Positions 60,101 to 64,000 of a DNA stretch of 64,000 nucleotides are shown piece by piece (positions within the stretch are counted from its first letter, which is position 1; each line of letters begins with the position of its first letter). The notes beneath the pieces are model-generated. The model had not been told where the DNA came from. It saw only the letters and a program-made list of their open reading frames with translations, and ran no database searches. The position numbers and the translations under genes are program-made. This DNA is from Cryptomeria japonica (Eukaryota > Streptophyta > Pinopsida > Cupressales > Cupressaceae). The stretch is taken from contig NC_081415.1 in NCBI RefSeq assembly GCF_030272615.1, positions 421,096,257 through 421,160,256 of the forward strand. The letters are read 5' to 3'.

Positions 60101-61331
60101 GAAAAACATGAGTACATTTATGCCTGAAAACAAATCCCAAGAACTTCAAAGGATTCTGGCTCTTAGAATGATCTCCATCAGAGAAGGGGAAGATAAATTA
60201 ATATGGTCAGGCTCTAAGGACGGACAATATAATTGTGGGGATGGCTTTAAAAGCATATATAAAGAGGTAAAAGTAAGCAAAGACCACATCCCAACTATTC
60301 TATGCTGGAACAAATTTTGCCTTCCCAAAGCAGGCTTCTTTACTTGGGCTGCAATTCAAAAGAAAGTACTTACTGCTGAACAATTCAAGAGAAGGGGATA
60401 TGAAGGACCATCGATCTGTATATTATGTAGAGAAGATGAGGAAACAAGTGACCATATTTTCATGACATGCAAGTTTACTCAAAACTGCTGGTACTGGTTA
60501 ATGGCATAGTTAGGATGGTCGGGAGCTATTAGCTCTTCCTTGATAGAATGGTGCTCATATTGGCCAATTATCATGAGAAACAGTCTCTTTCATAATCTAT
60601 GGATCTGTAGTCCATCCATTCTAGTCTGGGAAGTCTGGAAAGAAAGAAATAGAAGAATATTTCAAGAAAAGGAAATGCAGGTAGAAAAACTAATAATAAG
60701 GATAGAAGCTGCAATTACTGAAACAGTTAATAGTAAGAACATATGTTTTCCATCATATGGGAAATCATTCACTGAATGGGATAATTTCATTAGAAAGCAG
60801 TGGAATAGAATAAAAATACCCCCCTTTTATGGTAAAAAAGGAATTGATAAGGAAAATATTAGGAAAGCTTGTAAATGGCAACCACCGAAGCCGGGTTGGT
60901 TCAAATTAAATTTCGATGGTGCATCCAGAGGTAACCCTGGAATAGCAGGGGCAGGATGTATAATTCACTCAGATAAAGGAAAATGCATGGGATCTAAGGC
61001 CATGCACTTAGGAAATGTCACCAACAACACTGCTAAACTCCTAAGTCTAATAGAAGGATTGATTATGTGTATAGAATTAGGAATATCCAAGTTGGAAATT
61101 GAAGGCGACTCAACAATAATTATCAATGCAATTAGGAATAAAGGAATGCCTAATTGGAAGCTCAAGGGCATACTTGACAGAGCATTAGAGTTGCTTAACA
61201 ATTTCACAGATTACACTATTAATCATATTTATAGAGAGGCAAACTCGGCAGCTGATGAGTTAGCTAATTTAGGGGCAGATGGAACAAACAAGAAAACTAT
61301 AAATAATTCAGAATCCATTCATAAAATATAA
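57111..61331 (+). pseudogene. LINE ORF2: endonuclease, reverse transcriptase, RNase H; four stops
   Basis: One frame without frameshifts from LKILTWNVRGLG to the stop at 61329, broken at 58374 (TAG), 60024 (TAG), 60039 (TAG) and 60507 (TAG). The APE-type endonuclease shows WNVRGLG, IQETKL, GGDFNTI and SDHFPVLL, all key residues kept. The reverse transcriptase shows DKAPGLDGF, FRPISLCNMTYKMLTKIMAN, TGFVPNRSILDG, KLDIKKAYDKVDW, GLRQGDPISPFLF and the catalytic FADDTMIL. A zinc-binding module (ILCWNKFCLPKAGFFTW to CILCREDEETSDHIFMTC) follows. The C-terminal RNase H has FDGASRGNPG, EGDST and REANSAADELAN, but the expected Glu of the NN-x-A-E motif is Lys (NNTAKLLSL). No ATG precedes the endonuclease in frame nearby, and the frame is open into ORF1, so frameshifted or internal initiation is possible. 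Confidence 0.93.
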
Positions 61332-63586
61332 TATGGACACACATATATTTGAAAATCACATATACACCTTTTAAAATGTGGAGTATGGTCTAGATACTTC
61401 TATATATATATATGCAAGATTTATATATATATATAAACATATATATACTACTAGAGATATCTATACATGAGCACATATATACAGAAATCATGATAGATAT
61501 GTATATATACATATATAAATATTTATAACATATATATGTTTACATATATATCTATGTATGGGAGCACATGTATAAATACCCTGATAGATATGTATATATA
61601 TATGCTTATATATGTATTAAATATACATATATAGATATAGATAAGTATATGGAAACATACTGGGGGAAGACTTAGAATCAACATCTAATTGTTTGTTTTG
61701 TAATGGGCACCTCTATCTGTAGAATTTTGTCCTGACTGGTAGATATGTTTAGGGTTTTTTGGTATTGTCATAAATTGACAGACATATATAGCAACTGAAG
61801 AATGGGGTTTACATATCATGGAATATTTTTCGTTTTTTTTTTTAAATGAGCAGGGACATTCTAATGAAATTACATGAAGTGCTCTTTTTGAAGCAGAGTT
61901 TAATATTAAGCTCTCACAGCTATGAGGATCCTGGAAATGGGCAGTAACAGGGGGGGAGGCGGGTTTGCGAATTTACAGCACTCATAGTAGCCATGGCTTT
62001 GACAAAACAGGTAAAATAAAAGAGGAAATATGAGCTAACAGAATAAAGTTAGAATGAAATTCTCCTTAATACAGTTTGTCTGTTTAATTTTAGTCTGAAA
62101 AAGGAGCTTCAGAATGGATGGAAAGATGGTATTAATATACATTTGCATTTATATATATATATATACATAAGATTATATATATATGAGTGCAAATGTATGG
62201 CCTCTGGATGACCTAGGGGTAATTAACAATATCAACTAAGGATAGGCTTGATGAAGATATAGATTGTGATAACGAAATTTTAAATAGCTGACAATTTTGG
62301 GCCCTAGAATCTTTGTTTTATGTTTCTATTTTTTATATATTACTATATGGCCTCAAAATGGAAAAGAAACGATAAACAGGGAAGAGGAACACTCCTTATT
62401 CAGAAGTAAACAATATTATTCCTAGGAAGTAGGAGATGATAATGTGACAGTTCAGAAAGGCTACAATATAGGATTAAGGAGAACTCAGGTAATATCTGTG
62501 AAAGAATGATTATGCTATCATGGTTTGGCATATACTTCTTAGGTCTCTTAAATTTTGGCTCGGGACTTTCGAGGCTGTAATGGTCCTTGGAAACTAAAGT
62601 TTAACACAAAAGATCAGACTTAAGGTCAAAATTGAAAACAAATTGGGGAAAGATTAAATAATAGATAAACTTGTATGGTGACTTTCACTCTTTGACATAT
62701 AGTTAAATTATATTCATGGTTAGGTTGTCGGTAGTTTTATTTCAGATTATCTGATAGTAAATTTGGGCTAATACAGGCCTAAAACTCAGAAAATTATATG
62801 GTTAAAAGATGGAATTCCGTTTTCTGTTTTCGGCAATCATATATATATATATATATGTAGATTTCTATATATTTATATACATATATAGCATTTCAGATCT
62901 GTCTTTGTGGCACTAATCAATTTGGTTTCCATCTGGCTTATTCGAAATCAAACAATTAAATCTGCAATTTTCCTACATAATCTCAATGATTTATGTATTA
63001 AGTATATTTGGCAGACGAGCTATGGCATCTATCCACATTATAAATTATTGTAGCTTGGCTAATCTCTTAAATTGATGCTAAAATGGCAAAGGTAGTTTCA
63101 AAATAAGAGATTACCAAGCTGCAGTAATATTATTGAGGGTAGATGAAGGCAATTATTGAATGGATGCTTTTGTCATTTGTCATTTATCTATATAACAATG
63201 CTACTAACAGAATGGTAGGAAGGTGTGTGAAAATGTCTTTTACAAATTCAGGATAGAGATCAGATAGCAAAGATGTAAATGCAGCAGGAAAGTCTATACG
63301 AACAAGGAATTCATAGCAGGGACAATGGCAACAAGAAATTTCATGTGTAACTTAACTCAAAGAAATGAATATGGCTTTGCCAAGAATGTATTGTCATTGT
63401 ATATTCCTGAAAAAGGAATTATAAACTGAAATGTATACTGTATTTCTAATCCAATTAGGGATCTGGGCTAGACTGGAGGTTTTCTTTCCTCCATTCTTTC
63501 CTACCGGTGCCCACACTGAATGGAGGTGTATCTTTTATTAAGATAATATATAAAATTTTTGGCTTCGGCCTTTGACCAAAAAAAAA
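61332..63586 (+). other. LINE 3' UTR with TA-rich microsatellites
   Basis: 2.25 kb without a gene, unusually long for a LINE. ATATAT-rich stretches lie at about 61,395-61,640, 62,148-62,182 and 62,838-62,888. The terminal part TTTTTGGCTTCGGCCTTTGA followed by CCAAAAAAAAA is the 3' end recognised in target-primed reverse transcription. Confidence 0.8.
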
Positions 63587-63608
63587 TAATAATAATAGAA
63601 AGTTTCTT

Positions 63609-63729
63609 TTTAATTTAGATTTTAGTCTATAACTTATTTTTAAATCATCCCTTATTTATCATTAAAATTACATGGAAAAAATAATCTGGAAAAAATACAA
63701 ATAAATACTCTTTATTGTTTAAAAGTAAT
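63609..63729. other. Continuation of the LINE target repeat; no gene
   Basis: AT-rich sequence homologous in style to 55,140-55,368. No gene. Confidence 0.5.
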
Positions 63730-64000
63730 TGTAGACACCTAAAATTGTCCTATCTAATTAAATAAATATTTTATTTATTTAATTTTTTTTATCCCAAGTC
63801 TTCTATTAATTAAATAAATTCTTATTTAATTAATTAATTCATTAATCCTCTTCTAAGCCTTTCTTCATTTAAATAAATACTTTTATTTATTTAAATTGTC
63901 CTTTTCTTAAATTAAATAAATATTCAATTTATTTAATTGATCTCACTTCCTCTATTAATTAAATAAATCTTTATTTATTTAATTAATTCATTAGTTTTTT
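63730..64000 (+). repeat. Start of another LTR related to that of the Tat element
   Basis: The stretch begins TGTAGACACCTAAAATTGTC and then alternates AAATAAAT and ATTTATTT blocks with CT-rich spacers. The Tat LTR read on the minus strand begins TGTAGTCACACAAATCTGTC and has the same alternating structure. This is probably the 5' edge of a related LTR on the plus strand, cut by the end of the window. Confidence 0.55.

Larger units (their letters stand above)
55391..63586 (+). mobile_element. Full-length plant L1-type LINE retrotransposon
   Basis: An 8.2-kb non-LTR element flanked by the 22-bp target duplication ending AGAAAGTTTCTT (55369-55390 and 63587-63608). It has a short 5' UTR, ORF1, an overlapping ORF2 (endonuclease, reverse transcriptase, zinc domain, RNase H), a 2.25-kb 3' UTR and a short A-rich 3' end (GACCAAAAAAAAA). 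The C-terminal RNase H marks it as the plant L1 branch that acquired an archaeal-like RNase H. Both ORFs carry stops, so the copy is inactive. Confidence 0.93.

Overview
The window is plant nuclear DNA that is almost wholly transposable-element sequence. It is AT-rich and has no bacterial signatures, tRNA or rRNA genes, or CRISPR. The very long LTR elements, plant-type L1 LINE, Tat-type Ty3/gypsy element carrying a plant mobile domain and heavy nesting suggest a large-genome seed plant, probably a gymnosperm; the species is inference. I find no convincing intact host gene.

Regions: 1-2175 holds a foldback repeat, an En/Spm-like block and CT-rich DNA. Positions 3353-34918 are one LTR element of the gag-only (TR-GAG) type with 2.44-kb LTRs and a GCCCC target duplication. 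Its gag frame is split by a second, complete LTR element at 6261-24804 (18.5 kb, minus strand, duplication CTTAA), a Tat-lineage Ty3/gypsy with gag-pol (13374-20681), dual RNase H, PBS, PPT and an antisense plant-mobile-domain ORF. The host element's right LTR is also split by about 5 kb of unresolved, microsatellite-rich sequence (27613-32674).

Positions 36089-47154 look like an 11.07-kb DNA transposon with 23-bp terminal inverted repeats and an AAGG duplication. It carries a decayed transposase-like gene (+), a 1.5-kb array of about 340-bp tandem repeats, and a second, roughly ten-exon decayed gene (-). Positions 47159-55368 are mostly featureless, with a degenerate LINE reverse-transcriptase fragment, a possible copia LTR and one unrecognised broken ORF. 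Positions 55391-63586 are a full-length plant L1 LINE with a 22-bp target duplication. A further LTR resembling that of the Tat element starts at 63730 and runs off the window.

How the pieces work together: each element is a self-contained parasite and all are disabled. The long frames of the Tat element and the LINE ORF2 are broken only by in-frame stops, mostly of the kind made by C-to-T change at CAG, CAA and CGA codons. This fits slow decay of methylated, silenced DNA. LTR divergence (about 9% in a sample of the outer element, about 2-3% in the inner, by eye) agrees with the nesting order.
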